The notes under the pieces: model-generated | What the model was told of the DNA's origin: nothing | The model's database searches: none | Seen by the model: the letters and a program-made list of their open reading frames with translations, nothing else | Translations under genes and position numbers: made by a program | Shown: positions 34,396-42,775 of the stretch, one piece after another | How the letters are laid out: each line of letters begins with the position of its first letter | How positions within the stretch are numbered: the first letter of the stretch is position 1 | NCBI RefSeq assembly: GCF_001428565.1 | Contig: NZ_LMIA01000010.1 | Span: forward strand, 370,306-434,305 | Source of the DNA: Nocardioides sp. Root190 | Lineage (GTDB): Bacteria; Actinomycetota; Actinomycetes; Propionibacteriales; Nocardioidaceae | DNA length: 64,000 nucleotides | Direction of reading: 5' to 3'

Positions 34396-35253
34396 TCACT
34401 TGTAGACCTGCATGTCGGGGTTCATCCCGAGCAGGATCGACGTGAACAGAGTGTTGATGATGAAGATCGCGGCGAAGGAGATCACCACGGCCTGGTTGAC
34501 AGCCCGACCCACACCGATCGGGCCACCCTTGACGGTGAGGCCCTTGTAACAGCAGACGATCGCGATGACGAGACCGAAGATGGTCGTCTTGAGCACGCTT
34601 CCCCACAGGTCGGTGACCGTGGCGTTGGCGAAGAAGCTGGAGAGGAATGCGCCGGAGGATGCACCCAGGATCGGCACCGCGGCGATGTAGCCACCGATGC
34701 AGCCGAAGATCAGGGCGACGAGGTCGAGCAGTCCGGTCATGATCGTCACGGCGATCACCCGGGGAACGATGAGGTCGCGGATCGGGTCGACCCCGAGGAC
34801 CTCCATCGCGTCGATTTCCTCGCGGATCTTGCGAGCGCCGAGGTCCGCGGTCATCGCGGCTCCGACGACACCGGCGACGATCATCGCGTTGATCCACGGG
34901 GCGAACTCACGAACGCTGGCCATGATGAAGAAGGAGCCGAGGCGCTCAGGGATGCCGAAGAGGTTGTAGATGTTCCCGCCCTGGAGGCCGGGTGCACCGA
35001 AGCCGAAGGTGACCGTCGAGATCGCCATCGGGATCCAGCACAGCTTGAGCATGCTGAACATCAGGTCGCGGACCTCACCCCAGTATCCGACCGGGTGCCG
35101 GACCGCGCTCCACACGACGGTGCCCAGCAGGACGCCCATCTCACCGGCCGGAACCAGGACGGTGTCCATCATCCTGGATCCGCCGCCGCGCTTCGCGGGG
35201 GCGGCGGCCCTCTTGGCGCCGGGGGGCGCCGGGGGCGGCATCGTCGCGGTCAT
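34396..35253 (-). CDS. yrbEA: MlaE/YrbE-type permease A of the Mce system
   Basis: A 285-residue MlaE-family permease, first gene of the mce operon. Key family stretch: DLGARKIREEIDAMEVLGVDPIRDLIVPR. The membrane segments match those of permease B. The ATG at 35253 follows TAAGGAG at good spacing. The 129-base upstream region holds a GGCGGA-TGTG-TCCGCC inverted repeat (35275-35290) that could be an operator or leader hairpin. About 13 genes may be transcribed from here to near 20.8 kb. Confidence 0.92.
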   Translation of the reverse strand: MTATMPPPAPPGAKRAAAPAKRGGGSRMMDTVLVPAGEMGVLLGTVVWSAVRHPVGYWGEVRDLMFSMLKLCWIPMAISTVTFGFGAPGLQGGNIYNLFGIPERLGSFFIMASVREFAPWINAMIVAGVVGAAMTADLGARKIREEIDAMEVLGVDPIRDLIVPRVIAVTIMTGLLDLVALIFGCIGGYIAAVPILGASSGAFLSSFFANATVTDLWGSVLKTTIFGLVIAIVCCYKGLTVKGGPIGVGRAVNQAVVISFAAIFIINTLFTSILLGMNPDMQVYK

Positions 35254-35274
35254 GGTTCTCCTTAGAGCGGATCA

Positions 35275-35290
35275 GGCGGATGTGTCCGCC
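35275..35290. promoter_or_regulatory. Inverted repeat in the mce operon leader
   Basis: GGCGGA and TCCGCC flank TGTG, 22-37 bases upstream of the yrbEA start. It could be a repressor site or a short mRNA hairpin. No family consensus was recognised. Confidence 0.35.
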
Positions 35291-35382
35291 ATCACTAATC
35301 TCGTTTCTGGGGGGGTGTCGGGGCATCCCCCCTCGGGCAGAGGTGGCTCCCCCGTGCGGTCCTCCGGGACCTGGGGACGTCG

Positions 35383-36618
35383 TCAGCCGACGAGGTCGCG
35401 CAGGGCGACGGACGGGTCGGCGAGACGCACGGCGTCGACATGTCCCGAGGAGGCGATGAGCTTCTTCGCGACCATGAAGTCGGGTGCAGTGTTGACGGTC
35501 TCCACGGCGACCAGAGCGTCACCGGACAGGTGGAAGACCGCGAACTTGCCGGAGGCAGGGTCGCCGCGCAGGACCGAACGGTCGGCGAAGCTCACGAGCC
35601 CCGCGATCTTGATCTTCAGGTCGTACTGGTCCGACCAGAACCAGGGAACCTCGTGGGCGCGGGCGGGTTCGCCGAGAAGGTGGCCCACGACCTGCTTGGC
35701 CTGCTCGACGGCGCTGGGGATGCTCTCCAGTCGGTGCCGGCCCGGGAAGTGGTCCAGCGGACGCCTGGTCACGTCGCCGACGGCGTACACGCCGTCGACG
35801 GAGGTCCGGCCCTGCTCGTCGACCAGCACGCCGCCATCACAGGCGACGCCCGCCGCCTCGGCGATGTCGGTGCGGGGGATGGCGCCGATACCGACCAGGA
35901 CCGCGTCGCACTCGTGGCGCGTGCCGTCAGCGAGGACAACTGCCGTCACGTTGTTCGTGTCGTCTCCCTCGAGGCGGACGACGTCGGCGTCGGTGCAGAT
36001 CTCGACCCCACGCTCGGCGTGGTGGGCCGCGAGGAAGGCGGCAAGGTCCGGGCTGGCCACGCGGGCGAGAGCCCGGTCCTCTCGCTCCAGCACCACGGCC
36101 GCGGCTCCCAGGTGGCGCGCCGAGGCCGCGACCTCCAGGCCGACATACCCGCCGCCCACGATGGCGATCCGGGAGCCCGGCACCACCGCTGCTCCGACCC
36201 TCAGCGCATCATCGTGGTTCCGGAGATAGTGGACACCTTCGAGGTCCGCACCGTCGATCGGAAGGCGCCGCGGCGCCGCACCCGTGGCGAGCACGAGGGC
36301 GTCGTACGCGATGCTCTCGCCGCCCTCGAGGGTCACCGTGCGGGCCGTGGTGTCGAGCGCCTCGACGGCACTGCCGAAGCGCACATCGATCCGCTGCTCG
36401 GCGTAGAAGTCCTTGGGCTTGATGAGCAGGTCGTCGTCGCTCATCGCTCCCTTGAGGTAGTCCTTCGACAGGGGCGGGCGCTGATAGGGCCACACGCTCT
36501 CGTCACCGACGAGCGTGATGGCGCCATCGTGCCCGTGCTGACGCAGGAGGGCGGCGACATTCGCCCCACCGTGTCCGGCGCCGACGATGACCACGCGGGC
36601 CGCATCTGAGTTGGTCAT
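35383..36618 (-). CDS. Ferredoxin/rubredoxin-type NAD(P)H reductase (FAD)
   Basis: A 411-residue FAD-dependent pyridine nucleotide reductase of the CamA/BphA4 class. FAD binding: VIVGAGHGGANVAALLRQHG. Then WPYQRPPLSKDYL, the NAD(P)H motif IAIVGGGYVGLEVAA, and VYAVGDVTRRP. It is a second such reductase in the window and could serve the P450 ferredoxins at 40886-41405, which have no reductase of their own nearby. Its ATG at 36618 overlaps the SCP2-like gene stop. Confidence 0.88.
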   Translation of the reverse strand: MTNSDAARVVIVGAGHGGANVAALLRQHGHDGAITLVGDESVWPYQRPPLSKDYLKGAMSDDDLLIKPKDFYAEQRIDVRFGSAVEALDTTARTVTLEGGESIAYDALVLATGAAPRRLPIDGADLEGVHYLRNHDDALRVGAAVVPGSRIAIVGGGYVGLEVAASARHLGAAAVVLEREDRALARVASPDLAAFLAAHHAERGVEICTDADVVRLEGDDTNNVTAVVLADGTRHECDAVLVGIGAIPRTDIAEAAGVACDGGVLVDEQGRTSVDGVYAVGDVTRRPLDHFPGRHRLESIPSAVEQAKQVVGHLLGEPARAHEVPWFWSDQYDLKIKIAGLVSFADRSVLRGDPASGKFAVFHLSGDALVAVETVNTAPDFMVAKKLIASSGHVDAVRLADPSVALRDLVG

Positions 36619-37037
36619 GAGGGGGCTCCTGGTGCCGTGAACGCAGCGCGGTCCTTCACTGCGATGATCCGGCGGTAGTAGGGGAAGGTCTGCTCGATCA
36701 CCGGGATGAGCTTGAGCACCTTGCTGACGCGACCGCGGGCGACGACCTCGCCGCGCGCCAGGGCCTCGACGAGGTTGTGGCGGCCGCGGAAGTAGCCGTC
36801 GAGGAAGTCCGCCTCGCAAGCCAGTTCGACATCGACCGTCATGGGATCGTCACTGAGCCCGACGGCCACGGGGTCGAAGAGACCGACGGTCAGGCAGGCA
36901 GGCGGATCCGAGCAGACGAGGCGAAGGTTCAGCGATGCTTCCGCCAGTTGCGGCCCGAGACAGGGGTCGATGGCGGCCAGGCGAAGCACGCCACCCACAT
37001 AGCAGTCGACCTCGGCAGCATTGGCGAAGAAGGACAT
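36615..37037 (-). CDS. SCP2-like (sterol-carrier-type) small protein
   Basis: A 140-residue protein with the sequence pattern of SCP2-fold proteins: ACLTVGLFDPVAV, then TVDVELACEADFLDGYFRGR, NLVEALARGEVVARGRVSK and LIPVIEQTFPYYRR. Such proteins bind lipids or act as domains on acyl-CoA enzymes. Similarity is by pattern and I hold it with moderate confidence. It is translationally coupled to the ferredoxin reductase (ATGA), an unusual pairing. The nearby mce operon would fit a lipid or steroid theme. Confidence 0.55.
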   Translation of the reverse strand: MSFFANAAEVDCYVGGVLRLAAIDPCLGPQLAEASLNLRLVCSDPPACLTVGLFDPVAVGLSDDPMTVDVELACEADFLDGYFRGRHNLVEALARGEVVARGRVSKVLKLIPVIEQTFPYYRRIIAVKDRAAFTAPGAPS

Positions 37038-37183
37038 GGCGTCGTTCCGGTCTCGTCGGCGTCACCCGAACGGGATCCCCGCCGGGAGTGCCGTCGTCAT
37101 CGACGAGCACCCCTCGCACGCTAGGCGCGAGAGGGGTCGCCCCGAATCGACCGTGGGGCGGAAACTCGTACGTCGATCGGTGA

Positions 37184-39547
37184 TCAGACCGAGCTGGGCG
37201 TCCGCCGCTCTCCCACCCAGGCAGCGACCTGGGAACGGGAGTGGAAGCCGAGCTTGGACAGGATGTTCTCCACGTGACCCTCGGCCGTACGCGGGGAGAT
37301 CACCAACCGCTCGGAGATGTCCCTGTTGGACAAGCCGTCAGCGACGAGATCGGCGATCTGCTGCTCACGCCGGGTCAGCTTCACGGCACTGCCTGCGGCG
37401 ATCGCCGTGGGCGTCGGCGTCTGCTTGCGCCCCAGGGCCAGCGCGATGGCCTCCGGGCGATCCATTCGTGCTCCCGTTCGGAAGGCGGACTCGAAGACCC
37501 GCTCCCCCAGGTGGCGGCGGCTCACCCGCTCGGCGTGGTGCATGTTCTCCAGCCAGTCCTCCGAGCCGAAGAGCCGCACGCCGAAGCTGGTCCAAAGGCT
37601 GTCAGCGGCACCGAGCAGGCAGGCAGCCTCCTGGTAGCGCGCGGCGTCGGCCTGTGCCCAGGCGAGCAGGTCCATGGTGGTCGAGAGCCCGCAGAGATCA
37701 CGGAAGAACCACTTGATGTCGAGCGCCTCCCGGGCCAGGACAATCGCGGCCTCGGCGCTTCCCTCCAGCTTCTCCACGAACCCCAGGCCGTAGAGCGCGT
37801 AGGAGAGCAGCCATCGCTCTCCGGTGAGAGCGCACAGGTCCCGACACCAGTCGAAGTGCGCCCGGGCTTCGGGCAGTTCTCCACAGTAGAGGTGAGCCAG
37901 GCCCAACTGGACGCGGAGCGCGACGACGTGGTCATCGAGGACGTCATGGCCTTCGTACAAGGCCAGCGCCTGCTTGAGCAGGTTCTTCGAGCGCTGCGAA
38001 TCCCGGAAGAGGGCCGTGAGACCGGCCATGTGGGTGGCGTAGGCCTCCACCCGGACGTCTCCCGCTGTCATCGCGATCTCGCGCGCCCGGCCGGCTGCGT
38101 CGTCGGCCCGCTCCTGGTCGCCTTGCAAGCTCGCCACGTAGCTCAGCGTGCCCAGCGCAACGGCCCGGTCCAGGGACGGTTCAGGGCAGGACGCCACGGC
38201 ACGCTCAAGCCACTGCCTGCCCTCATCAAGGTAGAGGGCGATCCAGAGGAACCACGGTGCCCCAACCAACTTCAGCGAGCGCTGGCGGCAGTCGTCGTGG
38301 GCGAGGCAGTGCTCGGCGGCCGCGCGAATGTTGGCCTGCTCGGAGCGGAGGGCGACGCACCACATCTCCTGCAGCGGACCGAACCACTGCAGACAGGCCT
38401 CACCCAGCAGTTCCTCCACCCAGGCCAGGTGGCGGTGGACCAGGACGTCGAACTCATCGCCCCCGCGCAGACGTTGGTGACCGTGCTCACGCAACGGCTC
38501 GAGCATGCGGAAGCGCACCTGCCCCTGGCTCTCGGTCCGGGCGAGGATGGACTTCTCCAACAGTCCCTCGATGACGTCCAGCACCCGCTCGCGCGGGAGT
38601 GAGCCACCCGAGCACACGATCTCGGCGGCCTCGACCCCGAAACCCCCCGTGAAGATCGACGCGCGCGCCCACAGGGTTCGTTCGTCCTCGGTGCACAGGT
38701 CGTAGGACCAGTCGATGGTCGCCTCGATGGTCCGATGCCGCGACGGACCGGTGCGGGCGGAGTGACGCAGGACATCCAGGCGCGCATCGAGCCGGGCCAC
38801 CAGGTCGTCGAGTCCCAGCACGCGCAACTTCACGGCCGCGAGCTCGATCGCGAGGGGGATCCCTTCCAGCTTGCGGCACAGCTCCACCGCTGCCTGCTGG
38901 TTGGCCGGAGTCAGCTCGAAGCCCGGGACGACAGCAGCGGCCCGCTCCCTGAACAACGCCAGCGACGGGAACAGCGAGGCGACGCCCAACTCGCCAGCTC
39001 GGTCGGCCGGGGGAACCGGCAGCGGCGCGACGCACAACACGGTCTCGCCCGGCACGCCGAGCACCTGCCGACTCGTCGCCAGCACTCGCAGTCCGGAGCA
39101 GTGCCTCAGCATCTCGTCGACCAGCTCGGCAACATCGGCCAGGACGTGCTCGCAGTTGTCCAGCACCAGCAGCATCCGACGCCGTGAGATGTGCTGGAGC
39201 GCGGCGGCCCAGGCATCGCGGCCGGGCAGGTCCGGCAGGTCCAGGGCCTCCACGACGGTCTGCCTCAGCAGACACGGGTCACGCACGTCGGCGAGCTCGA
39301 CCCAGGCCACGCCGTCCGGGTGGCTGCGTACGAGCTCACGGGCGGCACGCAGCGCGAGCCTGGTCTTGCCGACTCCCCCGAATCCGGTGAGCGTCAGCAA
39401 CCGTGTGTCGCCTACGAGCTGCTTGACGTGGTTGAGGTCGGACCGGCGCCCCTCGAAGCTCGTCAGGTCCGCCGGCATGCGTGCTCCCGGTCCGTGGCCC
39501 GCGGGCGTGCCAGAGGTGGTCACCTGCTCCGGATCAAGCTCCGGCAT
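37184..39547 (-). CDS. Large ATP-binding LuxR-family regulator (NB-ARC/AAA plus HTH)
   Basis: A 787-residue STAND-type regulator. Near the N-terminus is an ATPase with Walker A GFGGVGKT (about 55-62) and Walker B MLLVLDNCEH. The middle (about 330-690) is a helical TPR-like array. A C-terminal LuxR helix-turn-helix (about 720-780) has LTRREQQIADLVADGLSNRDISERL. Such proteins often bind a ligand or partner and activate catabolic or secondary-metabolism genes. ATG at 39547 has GAGG 6 bases upstream. It is divergent from the GAF-LuxR gene, with two FadR-type sites in between. Confidence 0.88.
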   Translation of the reverse strand: MPELDPEQVTTSGTPAGHGPGARMPADLTSFEGRRSDLNHVKQLVGDTRLLTLTGFGGVGKTRLALRAARELVRSHPDGVAWVELADVRDPCLLRQTVVEALDLPDLPGRDAWAAALQHISRRRMLLVLDNCEHVLADVAELVDEMLRHCSGLRVLATSRQVLGVPGETVLCVAPLPVPPADRAGELGVASLFPSLALFRERAAAVVPGFELTPANQQAAVELCRKLEGIPLAIELAAVKLRVLGLDDLVARLDARLDVLRHSARTGPSRHRTIEATIDWSYDLCTEDERTLWARASIFTGGFGVEAAEIVCSGGSLPRERVLDVIEGLLEKSILARTESQGQVRFRMLEPLREHGHQRLRGGDEFDVLVHRHLAWVEELLGEACLQWFGPLQEMWCVALRSEQANIRAAAEHCLAHDDCRQRSLKLVGAPWFLWIALYLDEGRQWLERAVASCPEPSLDRAVALGTLSYVASLQGDQERADDAAGRAREIAMTAGDVRVEAYATHMAGLTALFRDSQRSKNLLKQALALYEGHDVLDDHVVALRVQLGLAHLYCGELPEARAHFDWCRDLCALTGERWLLSYALYGLGFVEKLEGSAEAAIVLAREALDIKWFFRDLCGLSTTMDLLAWAQADAARYQEAACLLGAADSLWTSFGVRLFGSEDWLENMHHAERVSRRHLGERVFESAFRTGARMDRPEAIALALGRKQTPTPTAIAAGSAVKLTRREQQIADLVADGLSNRDISERLVISPRTAEGHVENILSKLGFHSRSQVAAWVGERRTPSSV

Positions 39548-39592
39548 GTCCACCTCGCTCAGCCTCCCGTACTACGTCCCCACTATTGTGCC

Positions 39593-39610
39593 GCAAATGG
39601 TTGGACCAAG
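39593..39610. promoter_or_regulatory. FadR-type operator in the LuxR intergenic region (copy of the iclR motif)
   Basis: An 18-base stretch identical to 6303-6320 contains the core TGGTTGGACCA (39598-39608). It lies about 46 bases upstream of the large LuxR gene start. Exact identity over 18 bases in two regulator promoters is unlikely by chance. Confidence 0.65.
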
Positions 39611-39698
39611 AACGCCCGCCGTTCCACTACCCGGAAATCGTACTCGGGTACCCGATCGGGGTGACTCCACGTGACTTTCGGGCTTGTAAGGGAGCATC

Positions 39699-39712
39699 GT
39701 GACGGGCGTCAC
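39699..39712. promoter_or_regulatory. GTGACG-GG-CGTCAC palindrome (CRP-like)
   Basis: A perfect inverted repeat upstream of the GAF-LuxR gene matches GTGA-N6-TCAC. It resembles the sites at 20710 and 58510. Confidence 0.38.
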
Positions 39713-39719
39713 AGATGTT

Positions 39720-39730
39720 TGGTCCAATCA
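39720..39730. promoter_or_regulatory. Weak FadR-type site near the GAF-LuxR start
   Basis: TGGTCCAATCA matches 9 of 11 positions of the TGGTYNGRCCA consensus. It lies 20 bases before the GTG start of the GAF-LuxR gene, next to the ribosome site. With the copy at 39593 it could give paired control of both divergent regulators. Confidence 0.4.
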
Positions 39731-39749
39731 TTAGCTCCCAGGAGGAACC

Positions 39750-40697
39750 GTGACTGCGCTCCCCGACACCGCCCCGATCCTGTTCAGCGACGCCGACCGG
39801 CTCGACCTGGCCCAGGCAACGATGCTGCGGCGGGTGGGACGTGCCCTCGAGGACCTCCGCGCCCTGCCCACCGTCGAGCTCCTGGTGGATCGCGCCCCCG
39901 CCGCCCTGTGCCAGGTCGGCTTCGACCGGACGATGATCTCAAGAGTCGTCGAGTCCGACTGGATGGTCGAGCGCTTCCACAGCGCGGTCGACCCCGTCGG
40001 TGCCGCCGAGATCACCGCCATCGCCCGCAGCGAGAACCAGCGACTCGGCCCCAACGTGATCGAGCTCGAGATGGTCCGCCGGCGCGTCCCACTGCTCGTC
40101 ACCGACGTCAGCCGGGAACCCCGCGTCGATCCCCGACTGGCGGCGGCCACCGGTTCCCGCTCGTACGTCGCTGCCCCGATCGCACCGGAGGGCGATGTCG
40201 TCGGCTTCTTCCATGCCGATCGGATCAGTTCCATTCCGGTCACCGCCTTCGACCGCGAGATCGTCGCGCTCTTCGCCCAGGAGTTCGGCACGCTGGTCGC
40301 GGCCGCGAGCTTGCGTGAGCGGTTCGAGCAGTTGCGAACCACCGTCGACAACCTGCGCTCGTCGCTGGGCGGGATGATCACCGGCTGCCTCGACGGGCCG
40401 ATCGGGCTGGTGTCGGAAAAGCCGTTGGCACGGACCGACGCGATGCCCGGCCTTGCACCCATGTCCGGTCAACTGCTCATCGGCGCCCCCGAGATCGACC
40501 GGCTCCTCTCCGAGCGCGAGCGTGAGGTGCTCCGCCTGATGGCACTCGGGGAGACCAACGGGCGTATCGCGAGCCGTCTCGTGATCACCGAGGGCACGGT
40601 CAAGTCGCACGTCCGCCACATCCTGCGCAAGCTCAACGCCGCCAACCGCGCCGAGGCCGTGTGCCGGTGGCTCCAGCGGCCCGGCGCCTCCGTCTGA
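39750..40697 (+). CDS. GAF-domain LuxR-family transcriptional regulator
   Basis: A 315-residue regulator. The N-terminal two thirds resemble a GAF sensor (about 35-190, with SRSYVAAPIAPEGDVVGFFHAD). The C-terminal LuxR helix-turn-helix is at about 250-305 (LSEREREVLRLMALGETNGRIASRL then TVKSHVRHILRKL). The GTG at 39750 follows AGGAGGA at ideal spacing. It is divergent from the large LuxR-ATPase gene. The GAF ligand may be an aromatic or acyl-CoA intermediate; that is inference. Confidence 0.88.
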   Translation: MTALPDTAPILFSDADRLDLAQATMLRRVGRALEDLRALPTVELLVDRAPAALCQVGFDRTMISRVVESDWMVERFHSAVDPVGAAEITAIARSENQRLGPNVIELEMVRRRVPLLVTDVSREPRVDPRLAAATGSRSYVAAPIAPEGDVVGFFHADRISSIPVTAFDREIVALFAQEFGTLVAAASLRERFEQLRTTVDNLRSSLGGMITGCLDGPIGLVSEKPLARTDAMPGLAPMSGQLLIGAPEIDRLLSEREREVLRLMALGETNGRIASRLVITEGTVKSHVRHILRKLNAANRAEAVCRWLQRPGASV

Positions 40698-40720
40698 GCG
40701 ACCCGCCTCGCCCCGAACGT

Positions 40721-40756
40721 CACTGTCGCCCAGCCGATCCCGGCTGGGCGACAGTG
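40721..40756. terminator. Hairpin terminator after the GAF-LuxR gene
   Basis: A perfect 16-base-pair stem (40721-40736 with 40741-40756) and 4-base loop lie 24 bases after the LuxR stop, between convergent genes. Confidence 0.75.
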
Positions 40757-40780
40757 GCGTGCGCCGAGGAAAACAGACAC

Positions 40781-40814
40781 GGCCCCGGGAGCCAGGCAGG
40801 CGGTTCCCGGGGCC
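40781..40814. terminator. Second hairpin before the ferredoxin gene end
   Basis: GGCCCCGGGA (40781-40790) pairs with TCCCGGGGCC (40805-40814) across a 14-base loop. It probably terminates the minus-strand P450 operon, 72 bases past the ferredoxin stop. Confidence 0.6.
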
Positions 40815-40885
40815 GATCTGCCAGCCTCCGTAGCGGTGGGGCCGGCGGTCCCCCGGGCCGGCGAAGCGTCGGGGGCAGTGCGGTG

Positions 40886-41200
40886 TCAACTCATGGGCAC
40901 GACGACGCGAGCGCCGTCGGTCTCCTGGCTGACGATGAGCTGACAGGACAGCCGTGAGTTCGGCTGGGCCCCGTCGGCGAACTCCAGGAGATCGCGCTCC
41001 TCGTCGGTGATCTCGTCGAAGCGGTCACGGAAGGACTCCTCCAGGTAGACGTGGCAGGTCGCGCAGGAGCAACTCCCACCGCACTCGGCGACGATGCCCG
41101 GCAGGTTGTTGCGCACCGAGCCGTCCATGATGCTCTGACCACACGGGACGTCGATGGTCAGCTCACGTCCGTCGGCGAGCACGTAGGTCACGTCAGGCAT
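40886..41200 (-). CDS. [2Fe-2S] adrenodoxin-type ferredoxin of the P450 system
   Basis: A 104-residue vertebrate/putidaredoxin-type ferredoxin. Cluster ligands by pattern: Cys40, Cys46, Cys49 and Cys86 (CGGSCSCATC, then LSCQL). It carries electrons from a ferredoxin reductase to the P450 at 41435. It overlaps the preceding small ferredoxin by 8 bases. A P450 operon with two ferredoxins of different cluster types is unusual. The likely reductase is at 35383-36618. Confidence 0.9.
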   Translation of the reverse strand: MPDVTYVLADGRELTIDVPCGQSIMDGSVRNNLPGIVAECGGSCSCATCHVYLEESFRDRFDEITDEERDLLEFADGAQPNSRLSCQLIVSQETDGARVVVPMS

Positions 41201-41405
41201 GAGTGGCCTCCGTGTCCTTCGCCAGCCGGAGCGCCCCTGTCGGGCACTCGTTGACCGCGTTCGTCACCCGCTCGAGGTCCTCGTCGCTGATGTTGCTGCG
41301 CCTCAGACTGATCAGCCCGGCGTCATCGACGGTGAAGTAGTCGGGCGCGATCTCGACGCACGACTCCACACCGCCACAGGTGCCTTGGGTGTGGACAACC
41401 TTCAT
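41193..41405 (-). CDS. Small [3Fe-4S]-type ferredoxin
   Basis: A 70-residue ferredoxin of the actinobacterial P450-partner type. Ligand pattern: Cys10, Cys16 and Cys54 in GTCGGVESCVEIAP and NECPTGAL. The middle Cys of a [4Fe-4S] set is missing, which is the usual sign of a [3Fe-4S] cluster. The ATG at 41405 has a GGAGGAGG upstream. It is directly downstream of the P450 (29 bases), so it is the P450's most likely partner. Confidence 0.85.
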   Translation of the reverse strand: MKVVHTQGTCGGVESCVEIAPDYFTVDDAGLISLRRSNISDEDLERVTNAVNECPTGALRLAKDTEATHA

Positions 41406-41434
41406 CGTCGTTCCTCCTCCAGTTGTGCAGGTGG

Positions 41435-42757
41435 TCAGTTGATCTCGATGCGGACGGGAAGTCGCTTGATACCGCCGACGAAGTTGGTCTGCGTCAGCTT
41501 GCGACCCTCGAGCAGCTCCACCGAATCGATGCGGGGCAGCAGTTCCTCGAACATGATCCGGAGCTCCTGCTTGGCCAGGTGCTGGCCGATGCACATGTGC
41601 GGGCCGTAGCCGAAGGCGATGTGCTTGTTGGGCTTGCGCTCCAGGTCGAATGTGTACGGCTCCTCGAAGACGACCGTGTCGCGGTTGGCCGACTGGTAGA
41701 GCGGCATGATCCGGTCGCCGGCCTTGATCTCGACACCACCGAGCACGGTGTCGACACGGGCACGACGCATGAAGTGCTTGACCGGCGAGGCCCACCGAAG
41801 GGCCTCGTTGACCAGGTCGGGGATCAGCTCGGGGTTGGCCTTGACCTTGGCGAGCTGCTCGGGGTTCTGCGCCAGCGCCTCGATACAACCGGTGATGGTG
41901 GCCGAGGTGGTGTCGTGCCCGGCCGTCGCGATCGCCATGAACCAGCCGTAGGCGTAGGAGTCAGGGTAGAACTCACCGTCCTCCTTGCGGGCATTGGCGA
42001 TCAGCGAGGACAGGTCGTCACGCGGCGTGGCGCGACGATCCGCGATCAGGCCCGCGAAGTAGCCGCAGAAGTCCTGGAAGGACGCCGCAAACTGCTGAGC
42101 CATCGCCTCCGGGCTGACCTCGACGTCGTCGCGCTGGAGGTCCGGGTCGGCAACGCCGAAGAACTCCTGGGTGAGCTTCATCATGCGCGGCTCGTCCTCC
42201 GGCGGCACGCCGAAGAGCGTCATGATGACCCGCAGCGGGTAGTAGAGCGCGAAGTCCTCGATGAAGTCGATCTCGCTCGTCCCGGGCTTGAGGTACTGCT
42301 CGATCGCGTCCTTCGCGAGTCCGCGGATCTGGTCCTCCCACTGCTTGAGGTTTGCAGGACGGAACCACGCACCGGCGATGTCCTTGACGGCAGTGTGCTC
42401 GGGCGGATCGAGGTAGGGCAGTGCGTCCATGATCCTCAGGCTGCCTCCGGTCAGGCTCTTGGTGAAGGCGTCACCTGCCTGATTGGTCAGGATCGGGTTG
42501 TGGCTGCCCGGCTCCTCGTGCCCGCCGGCGGTGAAGAGCTCGGTGTTGCGCTCCACCTCCATGATGTCGGCGTGGGTGCTCACCAGCCACAGGTCGTCGT
42601 AGCCCTCGACGAGGGCCTTGCCGACCGGCATGTTCTCGCGCAGCCAGTCATAGGCCGCGAACAGCTTGTCGTGATCGGAGTGGCCCTCGGGGAGGACGAT
42701 CTGCTCCGCGATCTCGGCCGGTACGACGTAGGTCTTGGTCTCGTCGGTGACAGTCAT
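41435..42757 (-). CDS. Cytochrome P450
   Basis: A 440-residue soluble bacterial P450. The I-helix has AGHDTT (280-285), the ExxR is Glu318-Arg321, and the heme ligand is Cys389 in [10 protein letters not shown]. The N-terminus lacks a membrane anchor. The sequence is of the CYP108/P450terp-like type in feel, and the neighbours support that: an alcohol and an aldehyde dehydrogenase and a [2Fe-2S] ferredoxin, the same set as in terpineol operons. It would hydroxylate a terpenoid, alkyl chain or similar hydrophobic substrate. The exact CYP family needs alignment. Confidence 0.92.
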   Translation of the reverse strand: MTVTDETKTYVVPAEIAEQIVLPEGHSDHDKLFAAYDWLRENMPVGKALVEGYDDLWLVSTHADIMEVERNTELFTAGGHEEPGSHNPILTNQAGDAFTKSLTGGSLRIMDALPYLDPPEHTAVKDIAGAWFRPANLKQWEDQIRGLAKDAIEQYLKPGTSEIDFIEDFALYYPLRVIMTLFGVPPEDEPRMMKLTQEFFGVADPDLQRDDVEVSPEAMAQQFAASFQDFCGYFAGLIADRRATPRDDLSSLIANARKEDGEFYPDSYAYGWFMAIATAGHDTTSATITGCIEALAQNPEQLAKVKANPELIPDLVNEALRWASPVKHFMRRARVDTVLGGVEIKAGDRIMPLYQSANRDTVVFEEPYTFDLERKPNKHIAFGYGPHMCIGQHLAKQELRIMFEELLPRIDSVELLEGRKLTQTNFVGGIKRLPVRIEIN

Positions 42758-42775
42758 CGTGATGCTCCTCGGACT

